NCBI GenBank assembly: GCA_037442565.1
Contig: JBBIQA010000004.1
Location: 4,216 to 68,215, forward strand
Length of the DNA: 64,000 nucleotides
Direction: 5' to 3'
From: PALSA-911 sp037442565
GTDB taxonomy: Bacteria > Pseudomonadota > Alphaproteobacteria > Acetobacterales > Acetobacteraceae
Part shown: positions 33,709 through 43,993 of the stretch, one piece after another
Layout: every line of letters starts with the position of its first letter
How positions within the stretch are numbered: the stretch's first letter is position 1
Program-made: the position numbers and the translations under genes
The notes under the pieces: generated by a model
What the model saw: the letters and a program-made list of their open reading frames with translations, nothing else
What the model was told of the DNA's origin: nothing
The model's database searches: none

Positions 33709-34467
33709 TTAGTCCGGCAGCACCTCAATACTGTCGCCTAGCGCGAACCGCCCGCCCTCGATCACCTCCGCGTGGATGCCCAGGTCGGAATGCCCGTAGA
33801 GCCGATGCAGTTCCTGCACCGGGTCGGCATCACGCCTCGCCGTCTCCGGGTTCACCTGCGTCGCCGGGCAGCGCGCGATCCGCTTGCTCACCCGCAGCAG
33901 CGCGCCGCCCACCTGGAGCGTCCGGCCGATCCAGGCCAACTCGCTCCACGCCGGCGTGCCGTTGAACCAGACATTGGCCCGGAACCGCCGCCGGTGCCGC
34001 CGCTCTCCCATTTTCGCCTCGTAGTCGCGCAGGCTCTCCAGATTGATCAGGCTGACCACCGGGGTCTTCTGGTCGCAGAACACATGCCCGGGCAGATAGT
34101 GAAAGCTGGGCGTGCCCCGTGCCTCCTCGCCCAGGAAAGCGGTCAGGTAGGCCGCGATCCGCTTCCGCCCGTCCGGGCTCAGCGCGTCCTCCACCACGCC
34201 CGATCCGTCCGGGGCGATGATCGCCAGCAGGCCGCTGCGCGCGTCGAAATGCGACCGCAGCGCGGCGATCCGGGCGTTCTTCATCAGGCACATGAAATTG
34301 TACTTCGGCAGCCAGACCGGCGCCGCCGGGTCGAAGCCGGCATCGCCCTGCGCCAGCGCGAAAGCCCGATCCCAGGGGATCGTCCCGCCCGCCGCCACTT
34401 CCGCCTGCTCCAGCGCCTCGGCGGTCAGCCCCTTCACCGGAAAGCGATAGAGATGTTCGATGCGCAT
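33709..34467 (-). CDS. MOSC domain protein (mARC-like)
   Basis: The 252-residue protein has an N-terminal MOSC_N beta-barrel (MRIEHLYRFPVKGLTAEAL) and a C-terminal MOSC domain. The conserved RANVWFNGTPAWSELAWIG segment is followed by the Cys-bearing KRIARCPATQVNPETA loop, which in the mARC/YiiM group ligates molybdenum. Such proteins reduce N-hydroxylated compounds or act in molybdenum cofactor sulfur transfer. The ATG is at 34467. The promoter faces away from clpB, whose heat-shock-like promoter lies in the same 122-base intergenic region. Confidence 0.88.
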   Translation of the reverse strand: MRIEHLYRFPVKGLTAEALEQAEVAAGGTIPWDRAFALAQGDAGFDPAAPVWLPKYNFMCLMKNARIAALRSHFDARSGLLAIIAPDGSGVVEDALSPDGRKRIAAYLTAFLGEEARGTPSFHYLPGHVFCDQKTPVVSLINLESLRDYEAKMGERRHRRRFRANVWFNGTPAWSELAWIGRTLQVGGALLRVSKRIARCPATQVNPETARRDADPVQELHRLYGHSDLGIHAEVIEGGRFALGDSIEVLPD

Positions 34468-34482
34468 ACGTGAAACTCCCTA

Positions 34483-34512
34483 CTTGAGCGGCAGTCTGCG
34501 CTGTCCCATGTA
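34483..34512 (+). promoter_or_regulatory. Sigma-32 (RpoH) type promoter upstream of clpB
   Basis: CTTGAG (34483-34488) and CCCATGTA (34505-34512) are separated by 16 bases, matching the heat-shock pattern CTTG-N18-CCCATNT when counted from CTTG. It lies 78 bases before the clpB start, as expected for this heat-shock gene. Confidence 0.65.
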
Positions 34513-34589
34513 AGCATTCAACGGTTTCTCCCGGCTGCCAGATCGAAGGGGCGGGAAGGGCCGGTCGCCTACGGAAAGGGACATATAAT

Positions 34590-37169
<2,580 letters not shown>

Positions 37170-37175
37170 GGAAGG

Positions 37176-37225
37176 TCGGGGCTCCGCCCCGAACCCCGGG
37201 AGGGGCGCTGCCCCTCCACCCCGCC
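37176..37225. repeat. Double GC-rich hairpin, REP-like element
   Basis: GGGGC-TCC-GCCCC is followed by GGAGGGGC-GCT-GCCCCTCC, two compact stems in tandem between convergent clpB and fliP. Such paired hairpins are common extragenic repeats in Acetobacteraceae and may also end transcription from both sides. Confidence 0.6.
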
Positions 37226-37251
37226 AGGGAACCTGCGCCTTGGACCCTATT

Positions 37252-37974
37252 CTAGCCGGGGGGGGCGAAGCTTTGGACCAGGCTGCCGGCCACCAGCCGC
37301 CAGCCGTCCACCAGCACGAAAAAGATCAGCTTGAATGGCAACGACACCGCGCTTGGCGGCAGCATCATCATGCCCAGGCTCATGAGCACGGACGAAACCA
37401 CCATGTCGATCACCAGGAACGGTAGATAGAGCAAAAAGCCCATCTCGAAGGCGCGGCGTAGCTCGCCGATGACGAAAGCTGGCACAATGGCCCGCCAGGC
37501 CGGCGGGTCGCTGGCTTTGAGATGGGCGAGATCCAGAAAGAGCTGCAGGTCACTGCCGCGCACATTGGTGGCCATGAAGCGTCGGAACGGCTCCGCGGCC
37601 TGCGTCAGGCCATCGAGTTCGCCGATCTTGCCCTGACTGAGAGGAAGCAGGCCGGCGGTCCAGGCCTGGTCCATCACCGGCTGCATGACGAAGAACGTCA
37701 GAAACATCGCCAGGCCGATCAGCACCATGTTGGGCGGCGTGCCCTGGGCGCCGATGGCGCTGCGCAACAGCGACAGCACGATGACGATGCGGGTGAAGGC
37801 GGTCATCATCACCAACAAGCTGGGCGCCAGCGACAGGACGGTGATCAGCGCGGTCAGCTGAATGATGCGGCCGGTGGCGCCCGGATCGCCGGCCTGGCCA
37901 AGGTCTATGTTGACCGATTGCGCCTGCGCGGCCTCGGGCAGCAGCGACAGGATGATGACCAGAAGCCGGATCAT
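37252..37974 (-). CDS. fliP: Flagellar type III export protein FliP
   Basis: Inner-membrane core protein of the flagellar export gate. The 240-residue protein has a signal-like N-terminus (IRLLVIILSLLPEAAQAQ), the conserved LSLAPSLLVMMTAFTRIVIV, GTPPNMVLIGLAMFLTFFVM and PAFVIGELRRAFEMGFLLYLPF segments, and a C-terminal helix. The ATG at 37974 overlaps the fliO stop by four bases. The fliO-fliP pair is divided from the plus-strand flgBC-fliE-fliQR-flhB set. The order fits export-apparatus genes split around the flgB promoter. Confidence 0.94.
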   Translation of the reverse strand: MIRLLVIILSLLPEAAQAQSVNIDLGQAGDPGATGRIIQLTALITVLSLAPSLLVMMTAFTRIVIVLSLLRSAIGAQGTPPNMVLIGLAMFLTFFVMQPVMDQAWTAGLLPLSQGKIGELDGLTQAAEPFRRFMATNVRGSDLQLFLDLAHLKASDPPAWRAIVPAFVIGELRRAFEMGFLLYLPFLVIDMVVSSVLMSLGMMMLPPSAVSLPFKLIFFVLVDGWRLVAGSLVQSFAPPG

Positions 37975-38234
37975 GGGCCGGGCGGCAGCCAGCCGACCAA
38001 GGTGTCCTGGGTGCCGCCGGTCAGCAGCAGAAGGTCCTTTCCGTCGCAACGTATCAGCAGCAGCCGCTTGCGGGGACCAAGGGCCAGGCTGTCGGAGATG
38101 CTGAGCCGTTTGCCGGCGAGCGGCAACGTGGCGGAGCGCGTCATGCGCAATGCCCGGCCCGCCAGCCATATCAGGCAGACGACAAACAGAAGGGCTGCGA
38201 TCGCGCTGACAAGCGACGAGAAGGGGTGATCCAT
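37971..38234 (-). CDS. fliO: Flagellar biosynthesis protein FliO
   Basis: A small, poorly conserved membrane protein that assists FliP ring assembly. The 87-residue protein has one membrane helix (SAIAALLFVVCLIWLAGRAL, about 10-29) and a small cytoplasmic beta domain (RLSISDSLALGPRKRLLLIRCDGKDLLLLTGG), which is the FliO hallmark. It ends four bases inside the fliP start. The gene is short compared with many FliO proteins but complete. Confidence 0.85.
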   Translation of the reverse strand: MDHPFSSLVSAIAALLFVVCLIWLAGRALRMTRSATLPLAGKRLSISDSLALGPRKRLLLIRCDGKDLLLLTGGTQDTLVGWLPPGP

Positions 38235-38273
38235 GGGCGGAATTTTTCCGGATATGGGTCGGGGGAAGTGCCT

Positions 38274-38567
38274 TCAGTTGTCCGGACGTCCGGTTGTCTG
38301 CTGGCTCAGGGTGCTGGACAGGGTATCGAGATCGGCCAGCAGGCTGACGAGTACGGGGCGCACCGCGCGACCGTCTTCGGGGGGCAGGTCCAGGGCTTTG
38401 GCGCAGAGTAGGCCGACCTGGCGTTCGAGGCCCATGAGGTCGACGTTGCGGCCGCCGGCGACCAGGGCCTGGGTCATGCGAAGCATGTGGCTCAGGTTGC
38501 CCCCGAGGGCGAGCGTGGCGTCGATCCCGTAAGCGGAAGGGCCGGAAGGGGAGGGTGGAGACGGCAT
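38274..38567 (-). CDS. Small hypothetical protein in the flagellar cluster
   Basis: A 97-residue, mainly helical protein with a Pro/Ser-rich start (MPSPPSPSGPSAYG). It is followed by LSHMLRMTQALVAGGRNVDLMGLERQVGLLCAKALDLPPEDGRAVR and a final helix LVSLLADLDTLSSTLSQQ. It lacks a signal peptide or membrane helix. It lies upstream of fliO on the same strand (39 bases) and is divergent from flgB. A conserved role in flagellar assembly or its control is likely from location alone. I do not recognise the family; FliT- or FlgN-like export chaperones are small helical proteins of similar size. Confidence 0.65.
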   Translation of the reverse strand: MPSPPSPSGPSAYGIDATLALGGNLSHMLRMTQALVAGGRNVDLMGLERQVGLLCAKALDLPPEDGRAVRPVLVSLLADLDTLSSTLSQQTTGRPDN

Positions 38568-38646
38568 GTCGGCAGGTTAGCGGCGGCTGGTTACTGAAAC
38601 CTTTCTGTGCGGCCCTTGCCGTGGGGCGGGCAGGTTTCGTTTGGCA

Positions 38647-38661
38647 TTAATTCTTTGTTCA
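38647..38661 (+). promoter_or_regulatory. Near-match to a CtrA binding site before flgB
   Basis: TTAA-TTCTTTG-TTCA differs from the CtrA consensus TTAA-N7-TTAA at one base of the second half. It lies 46 bases before the flgB start, in the region shared with the divergent small gene. CtrA controls flagellar genes in many Alphaproteobacteria. Confidence 0.35.
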
Positions 38662-38706
38662 ATCCGCGATGGCAGAGTTCCGGCTTGAACGGGAAGGACC
38701 GGTCCG

Positions 38707-39090
38707 ATGGGGATCGCATTGCTCGACTTGGCGGAAAAGCGGATGGCCTGGGCCGACCGGCGCCAGAGGATCCTGGCGCAAAACATCGCCAACGCGAACA
38801 CGCCGCACTGGCAGGCGCGGGATCTGGCGCCGTTCGCGGCCAGTTTGGCAAAGACGCAGGGCGGGGCGCTGGTGTTGACGCAGCCCGGTCATATGTCCGG
38901 CATCAGCGGCGGGGGCCCGGGCCAGACAGTGGTGCAGAAGCCGAGCGAGCGGGCACCGGACGGCAACGCGGTCGCGCTGGATGAGCAACTGACCAAGGTC
39001 GCCAACACTGAAACGACGCAGGAGCTGGTTACCAATTTGTATAAAAAATATTTGGGCATGTTCCGTATCGCGCTCGGCCACGGCCAATAG
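38707..39090 (+). CDS. flgB: Flagellar basal-body rod protein FlgB
   Basis: Proximal rod subunit of the flagellar basal body, exported through the flagellar type III path. The 127-residue protein has the N-terminal rod motif (RRQRILAQNIANANTPHWQARDL), a variable middle and the C-terminal helix ETTQELVTNLYKKYLGMFRIALGH. Length and motif order match FlgB. The start at 38707 is fixed by homology. flgC follows after 51 bases. Confidence 0.92.
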   Translation: MGIALLDLAEKRMAWADRRQRILAQNIANANTPHWQARDLAPFAASLAKTQGGALVLTQPGHMSGISGGGPGQTVVQKPSERAPDGNAVALDEQLTKVANTETTQELVTNLYKKYLGMFRIALGHGQ

Positions 39091-39141
39091 CGGACATGCC
39101 CTATGGCGGATGTGTGGAATGAATTTGCGTAGGGGGTTTGC

Positions 39142-39549
39142 GTGGACCTGACCAATGCCTTGTCGATCTCGGCGCGTGGGATGGATGTGCAGACCTCGCG
39201 GCTGCGGGTTATCGCCGAGAACCTGGCCAATCAGGACAGCACCGGATCGACCAAGGGGGCCGACCCGTATCGCCGCCAAACGATTACCTTCGAGGACAAG
39301 CTCGATCGCGCGTTGGGACAGGACACGGTGCGGGTGAAGGAGATCGGTAAGGACAAGTCCGATTTTCCGTTGCGCTTCGATCCGTCGAACCCGGCGGCGA
39401 ATGCCGCGGGCTATGTGAAGTTGCCGAACGTGAACAGCTTCACCGAGGTGATGGACATGCGTGAGGCGCAGCGTTCCTACAGCGCCAACCTGTCGGTGAT
39501 GCAGGTGACCCGCAGCATGCTGACGCGCACGATTGACATGCTGAAATGA
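39142..39549 (+). CDS. flgC: Flagellar basal-body rod protein FlgC
   Basis: Rod subunit of 135 residues. It starts with the FlgC motif ALSISARGMDVQTSRLRVIAENLANQDST, then PYRRQTITFED, and the C-terminal VKLPNVNSFTEVMDMREAQRSYSANLSVMQ segment. Translation starts at a GTG (39142). Its stop overlaps the fliE start by four bases (ATGA). The order flgB-flgC-fliE is conserved across flagellated bacteria. Confidence 0.94.
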   Translation: MDLTNALSISARGMDVQTSRLRVIAENLANQDSTGSTKGADPYRRQTITFEDKLDRALGQDTVRVKEIGKDKSDFPLRFDPSNPAANAAGYVKLPNVNSFTEVMDMREAQRSYSANLSVMQVTRSMLTRTIDMLK

Positions 39550-39887
39550 GTTCCCCGCCGATTACGGTGCCGGGCGGCATCCCGACCATAACGGTTCGCC
39601 CCTCGGCCGCGGCGCAGGCATACGGACGGGTGGATAGCGGCGCCCAGGGGGCGGAATCTGGGTCGGAAGCCGGCAGCTTCGGGGCCGTGCTGCAGCGCGC
39701 GATTAAGGGCGTGGTCGATACCGGACATGCCGCCGAGGCGAAGTCGATGGCGGCGATTTCTGGTAACGGCAATCTGACCGATGTGGTCACGGCCGTTTCC
39801 AAAGCCGAACTTGCCCTGCAATCGGCGACCGCGATCCGGGACCGAGTGGTGCAGGCCTATCAGGACATCATGCGCATGCCGATCTGA
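39546..39887 (+). CDS. fliE: Flagellar hook-basal body complex protein FliE
   Basis: Adaptor between the MS ring and rod. The 113-residue protein has a variable, low-complexity N-terminal half and the conserved C-terminal half (LTDVVTAVSKAELALQSATAIRDRVVQAYQDIMRMPI), which carries the FliE signature ending in IMRMPI. The ATG overlaps the flgC stop. After its stop lies a 15-base tandem repeat that separates it from fliQ. Confidence 0.92.
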   Translation: MSSPPITVPGGIPTITVRPSAAAQAYGRVDSGAQGAESGSEAGSFGAVLQRAIKGVVDTGHAAEAKSMAAISGNGNLTDVVTAVSKAELALQSATAIRDRVVQAYQDIMRMPI

Positions 39888-39900
39888 TGGCGCCCGATCC

Positions 39901-39960
39901 GTCAGCACCCGACCCGTCAGCACCCGACCCGTCAGCACCCGACCCGTCAGCACCGGCATC
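39901..39960. repeat. 15-base tandem repeat between fliE and fliQ
   Basis: Three perfect units GTCAGCACCCGACCC (39901-39915, 39916-39930, 39931-39945) and a fourth that diverges after GTCAGCACC (39946-39960). A half unit (CGCCCGATCC) precedes them. The array fills most of the fliE-fliQ spacer and lies just before the fliQ ribosome-binding region. Confidence 0.9.
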
Positions 39961-39981
39961 ACCGCTCTCGGCCGATCGCCT

Positions 39982-40254
39982 ATGACCGAAGGGGATCTGG
40001 CGGTACTGATGCGCGAGGCCATGTGGGTGACGCTGCGGCTCGGCGGACCGCCATTGGCGGTCGCGTTGGGGGTGGGGCTGCTCGTGTCCTTGCTGCAGGC
40101 GATCACGCAGATCAATGAGGCGACACTGGCATTCGTGCCGAAGGCGGTGGCGCTGGCGGTGACGATGCTTTTGTTGGGGCCGTTCATGCTCGCGACCCTG
40201 ACCGATTTCACCCATATGCTGTTCGACCGGCTGGTGGCGGCCGGGGGGTCGTGA
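39982..40254 (+). CDS. fliQ: Flagellar export gate protein FliQ
   Basis: A 90-residue membrane protein of the export gate with two helices (VALGVGLLVSLLQAITQINE, about 28-47, and VALAVTMLLLGPFMLATLTDF, about 58-78). The LQAITQINEATLAFVPK loop is the FliQ signature. The ATG at 39982 is set by homology; the longer frame includes the repeat region and is not coding. The stop overlaps the fliR GTG by four bases. Confidence 0.93.
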   Translation: MTEGDLAVLMREAMWVTLRLGGPPLAVALGVGLLVSLLQAITQINEATLAFVPKAVALAVTMLLLGPFMLATLTDFTHMLFDRLVAAGGS

Positions 40255-41060
40255 TCTCGGCGCAGGACATCGGGCTGCAGGACATGGCCGCGCGGGAGTT
40301 CCTGGCCGCGCTGCCGGGACTGGCCTTTGCTTTCGTGCTGCTGCTTGGCCGGGTCGGTTCGGCGATCATGCTGCTGCCGGGGCTGGGGGAGGCGGAGATG
40401 CCGATGATGCTCCGGGCGGGCATGGCCCTGTGCGTCAGCCTGTTGTTGCTGCCGGGCATCGCGCCGCTGGTCGGCGCGGCGCCGGATGATGTCATCGCGA
40501 TGGCCGGCATGGTGCTGGCGGAGGTGGCGACCGGGCTTTGGATTGGCTGGCTGGCGCGGATGACGGTGCTGGCTCTGCCGATCGCCGGGCAGTTGATTTC
40601 ATACATGCTCGGACTGTCGAACGTGCTGCAGCCAGATGCACAGCTGGGCGCTCAGGCGACGGCGCTGGGGCGAATGCTCTCGCTGGCGGCTCCGTTGGTG
40701 GTGCTGGCTTCCGGGTTGTATGCGCCGGTGCTGACGGCGCTCGCAGGCAGCTATCGGCTGATCGCGCCGGGGGCGCTGATGCCCGCGGGCGACCTGGCGC
40801 AGACGGCATTGAGCGCGGCCGCCGAGGGCTTCGCGCTGGCGTTGCGGCTGGCCTCGCCGTTCGTGTTGGCTTCGGTGGTTTGGCAGATGTCGATCGGGCT
40901 GATCGCCCGGCTGGTGCCGCGGCTGCAGGTGTATTTCGTGGCGATGCCCGCGCAGATCCTCGGCGGGTTGGCGATGGTCGCGGCGTTGATCTCGATGCTG
41001 CTCGGTTCGTGGCAGGCGGCGGTTCGGGATGCGTATGCCGGGCTGCCCGGGCTGGGATAG
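40251..41060 (+). CDS. fliR: Flagellar export gate protein FliR
   Basis: A 269-residue export-gate protein with six to eight hydrophobic helices. Characteristic segments are LAFAFVLLLGRVGSAIMLLPGLGE, LWIGWLARMTVLALPIAGQLISYMLGL and a C-terminal ARLVPRLQVYFVAMPAQILGG. It starts at a GTG (40251) inside the fliQ stop. flhB starts 6 bases after its stop. Length and topology are normal for FliR. Confidence 0.93.
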   Translation: MISAQDIGLQDMAAREFLAALPGLAFAFVLLLGRVGSAIMLLPGLGEAEMPMMLRAGMALCVSLLLLPGIAPLVGAAPDDVIAMAGMVLAEVATGLWIGWLARMTVLALPIAGQLISYMLGLSNVLQPDAQLGAQATALGRMLSLAAPLVVLASGLYAPVLTALAGSYRLIAPGALMPAGDLAQTALSAAAEGFALALRLASPFVLASVVWQMSIGLIARLVPRLQVYFVAMPAQILGGLAMVAALISMLLGSWQAAVRDAYAGLPGLG

Positions 41061-41066
41061 CCAGCC

Positions 41067-42134
41067 TTGGCCGGCGGATCTGACCAGGAAGATCGGACAG
41101 AAGCCGCAACGCCTCGCCGCCAGCAGCAGGCGCGTGAAGAAGGCAGGGTGCCGGTATCGCGCGAGGTGGCGGCGTTTGCCGGGCTGGGCGCCGGCTGCCT
41201 GATCCTGATCATGACCGCCCCGGCGTCCCTGGAACGCCTGGCCTTGGCGTTGCGCGTGTTTCTGGCGCAGGCCGACACGTTGGATGTCTCCGATGGCGGC
41301 GGTGCGGTGCTGCGCCGTGCCTGCCTGGCGGCACTAGGCGCAGCCGCGCCGCTGGTACTGGGGGTGTTGCTGGCCGGAGCCGGCAGCGTGCTGCTGCAAA
41401 CCGGGTTCCTGCTGAACCTGACAGCGTTGCAGCCGGATCCGTCGCGGATCAGCCCGGCGGCCGGTCTGCGCCGGCTGCTGGGGGTGGAAAGCCTGATGGA
41501 GGCGGTGAAGTCGATCGCCAAGATCGGCGCGATCGGTGCGGCGATCTGGTTCGCGCTGTCGGATGATTTGCGCCGGTTCGCGGCAACGCCGCTGCCGGAC
41601 CTGCCGGGCCTGGTGCAACGGATCGGGCATGGCGTGGTCCGGGTGCTATTGGCCGGGCTGGCGGTGCAGGCGGTGATCGCCGCGGCGGATTTGTTCTGGG
41701 TGCGCTTCCGCCATCTGCGCGGGCTGCGGATGAGCCGGGTGGACATTCGCGATGAGGCAAAGGAGTCTGAGGGCGATCCGAAGATCAAGGCCCGGGTGCG
41801 CCAGATCCGGATGCAGCGGGCACGCCGGCGAATGCTGGCGGCGGTGCCGCGGGCGACGGTGGTGGTCACGAACCCTACCCATTACGCCGTGGCGCTGGCC
41901 TATGATCGGGCGACGAACGCGGCGCCACGGGTGCTGGCGAAAGGGGTAGATTCGATGGCGGCCAGAATTCGCGAGACGGCACAGGCGCATGGCATCCCCT
42001 TGGTTGCCAACCCGCCGCTGGCACGGGCGCTGTACCGCGTCGAACTCGACGCCGATATTCCTGCCGAACACTTCCAGGCCGTTGCTGAAATCATCGCTTA
42101 TGTCTGGCGACTCAGCCGCGGCGTGCGCCCGTGA
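41067..42134 (+). CDS. flhB: Flagellar export switch protein FlhB
   Basis: Substrate-specificity switch of flagellar export. The 355-residue protein has a charged N-terminus (DRTEAATPRRQQQAREEGRV), four membrane helices and a cytoplasmic domain with the self-cleaving motif NPTHYAVALAY near residue 270. The downstream segment GIPLVANPPLARALYR is also conserved. It begins at a TTG (41067). Autocleavage at NPTH is known for the family and the motif is intact. The hybrid kinase gene follows 31 bases after the stop. Confidence 0.95.
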   Translation: MAGGSDQEDRTEAATPRRQQQAREEGRVPVSREVAAFAGLGAGCLILIMTAPASLERLALALRVFLAQADTLDVSDGGGAVLRRACLAALGAAAPLVLGVLLAGAGSVLLQTGFLLNLTALQPDPSRISPAAGLRRLLGVESLMEAVKSIAKIGAIGAAIWFALSDDLRRFAATPLPDLPGLVQRIGHGVVRVLLAGLAVQAVIAAADLFWVRFRHLRGLRMSRVDIRDEAKESEGDPKIKARVRQIRMQRARRRMLAAVPRATVVVTNPTHYAVALAYDRATNAAPRVLAKGVDSMAARIRETAQAHGIPLVANPPLARALYRVELDADIPAEHFQAVAEIIAYVWRLSRGVRP

Positions 42135-42165
42135 CCGGAAAACCCCAGCCTTCAGGCCCCGCCCC

Positions 42166-43752
42166 ATGCTGAGGCTCATGGCCGGCCTCGGCCGGCGCCG
42201 TGGGCGCTTGATCGATCGCCTGGGAGGCGATCTGGATCCGCTTGTGCAGATGTTGTTCCAGGATCCAGGCGCGGGGGTTCTGGTGGTGGATCAAGCGGGC
42301 GCGATTGTCCGGGCGAACGAGACGTTGCGTCGGATGGTGGCGCGGCGGGTAGATCTTGCAGTGGGAGCCCCGGTGGCGGTGATGTTCCGCGAGGTGGATA
42401 CCGTGGCGCTGCGCCAGGCCCTGGAGGGGGTTGGCGGGCCGGGCAGCTTGTCGGCCCGGCTGGAGACGGCGGAAAGCGATCCCGATCACATGGTGGATGT
42501 GGCGGTGACCGTGCTGCGCGAGGCCGATGGCGCGGTCAGTGGCGCGATGCTGCGGCTGACGGACATCACCGCGCAGAAGCGGCTGGAGGCTCAGCTGGCG
42601 CAGAGCCAGAAGCTGCAGGCGGTGGGGCAGCTCGCCGGCGGGATCGCGCATGATTTCAACAATCTGCTGACTGCGATCGCCGGGGCGGCGGAGGCGATGC
42701 TGGAACGCGAAGGGCCGGAAGATCCAGATGCGCGGCAGATACTGGACAGTGCCGGCCGCGGGGCGGATCTGGTGCGCCAGTTGCTGGCGTTCGGGCGCCA
42801 GCAGACCTTGCAGCCGCGCGCGTTGTCGGTGAACGGGGCGATCACGGCCCTGTCGTCGTTGCTGGACCGGCTGCTGGGCGGGCAGGTCCGGCTGGTGCTG
42901 GATCTGGAGACGCCGGGGCGGATGGTGCGGGCGGACCCGACGCAGCTGGATCAGGTGCTGGTCAACCTGGCGGTGAACGCACGCGATGCGATGCCGGATG
43001 GCGGTACGCTGACCCTGCGCAGCGGGCACATCAATCTCTACCGCCCGCTGACGCTGGGGGAAGAGACGATCCCGCCCGGCCGGTATGTGATGATCGAGGT
43101 GCAGGATACCGGCGTCGGCATCCCGGCCGACGTGCTGCCGCGGATTTTCGACCCATTCTTCACCACGCGGCGCGAGCGGGGCGGCAACGGGCTGGGGCTG
43201 TCCACGGTGCATGGCATCGTACGCCAGTCGGATGGGTTTCTCGCGGTGGAGAGCGCGCCGGGGCAGGGCAGCCGGTTTCGCATCTACCTGCCGCGGTTCG
43301 ACGCGGAGCCCGAGGCCGTCATGGAAGTGGCCGTGCCGCCGCCGGTGCCGGCGGTTCCAGCCGCCGGGCGGCGCGTGGTGCTGCTGGTGGACGACGAGGA
43401 TGCGGTGCGCCGGCTGGCGGAACGGACGCTGGTGCGCCGAGGCTGGAATGTGCTGGCGGCGGCCTCGGCGGATGCCGCCCTGGCACTGGTGGAGGGTGCC
43501 GAGATTGCCGCGGTGATTTCCGATGTGGTGATGCCGGGCATGGACGGAGCGGCCCTGGTCCGGGCGCTGCGCCAAACCCGGCCGGGGCTGCCGGCGATCC
43601 TGGTCTCGGGCTATGCGGAGGAGGCTTTGCGGCGCGAACTGACAGGCAGTGGCGCCGTGTTCCTGGCCAAGCCGTATGCGTTGCGCGAACTGGGGGATTT
43701 GCTGGAGCAGGTGGTTGGGAACACGGCTCGAACCGCCGATGTTCCTATTTAG
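42166..43752 (+). CDS. Hybrid histidine kinase, CckA-like
   Basis: A 528-residue hybrid kinase: one PAS-like sensor (about 35-145, VLVVDQAGAIVRANETLRRMV), a HisKA domain with phospho-acceptor His near 162 in GGIAHDFNNLLTAIAG, an ATPase domain (NARDAMPDGG, DTGVGIP, GGNGLGLSTVHG) and a receiver domain with the phospho-Asp near 453 (VISDVVMPGMDG). The AHDFNNLL box and architecture match CckA, which through ChpT controls CtrA. No membrane helix is seen, unlike Caulobacter CckA, so the sensor input may differ. Its position after flhB supports a cell-cycle/motility role. Confidence 0.82.
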   Translation: MLRLMAGLGRRRGRLIDRLGGDLDPLVQMLFQDPGAGVLVVDQAGAIVRANETLRRMVARRVDLAVGAPVAVMFREVDTVALRQALEGVGGPGSLSARLETAESDPDHMVDVAVTVLREADGAVSGAMLRLTDITAQKRLEAQLAQSQKLQAVGQLAGGIAHDFNNLLTAIAGAAEAMLEREGPEDPDARQILDSAGRGADLVRQLLAFGRQQTLQPRALSVNGAITALSSLLDRLLGGQVRLVLDLETPGRMVRADPTQLDQVLVNLAVNARDAMPDGGTLTLRSGHINLYRPLTLGEETIPPGRYVMIEVQDTGVGIPADVLPRIFDPFFTTRRERGGNGLGLSTVHGIVRQSDGFLAVESAPGQGSRFRIYLPRFDAEPEAVMEVAVPPPVPAVPAAGRRVVLLVDDEDAVRRLAERTLVRRGWNVLAAASADAALALVEGAEIAAVISDVVMPGMDGAALVRALRQTRPGLPAILVSGYAEEALRRELTGSGAVFLAKPYALRELGDLLEQVVGNTARTADVPI

Positions 43753-43755
43753 TTC
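43741..43755. promoter_or_regulatory. LexA (SOS) box upstream of recA
   Basis: GTTC-CTATTTA-GTTC is a perfect match to the alphaproteobacterial LexA pattern GTTC-N7-GTTC. It overlaps the stop of the hybrid kinase gene and lies about 240 bases before the recA start. Promoter-like TTGCGT and CATAAA follow it. Confidence 0.75.
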
Positions 43756-43993
43756 TTGTATTTGCGTGCCGGCAAGAACATACCATAAACGAATGCTTAA
43801 CATCGATTCCCGGATTCGAGTCTCAAGAGTCTCGTCGCGGAGGTATAGTCGGGCTGAGGCGACTCGGGCTTCCCGGAAGCGATCGATCGCCGCTCGATTT
43901 CCTTGTGCTGCACGATGGTATGTGCACAATTGTTAAGAGAGTGAATGTCGTCGTGAGAATATCTATGGTTGTAATTGGGGATTAGGACGGGGA

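Noticed and set aside
38643..38660. Sigma-54 promoter before flgB
   Set aside because: GG is not followed by GC at the required 10-base spacing, so only the weak CtrA-like reading remains.
39901..39960. Possible CRISPR array
   Set aside because: The units are 15 bases long and directly adjacent, with no spacers of separate sequence, and no cas genes are nearby.
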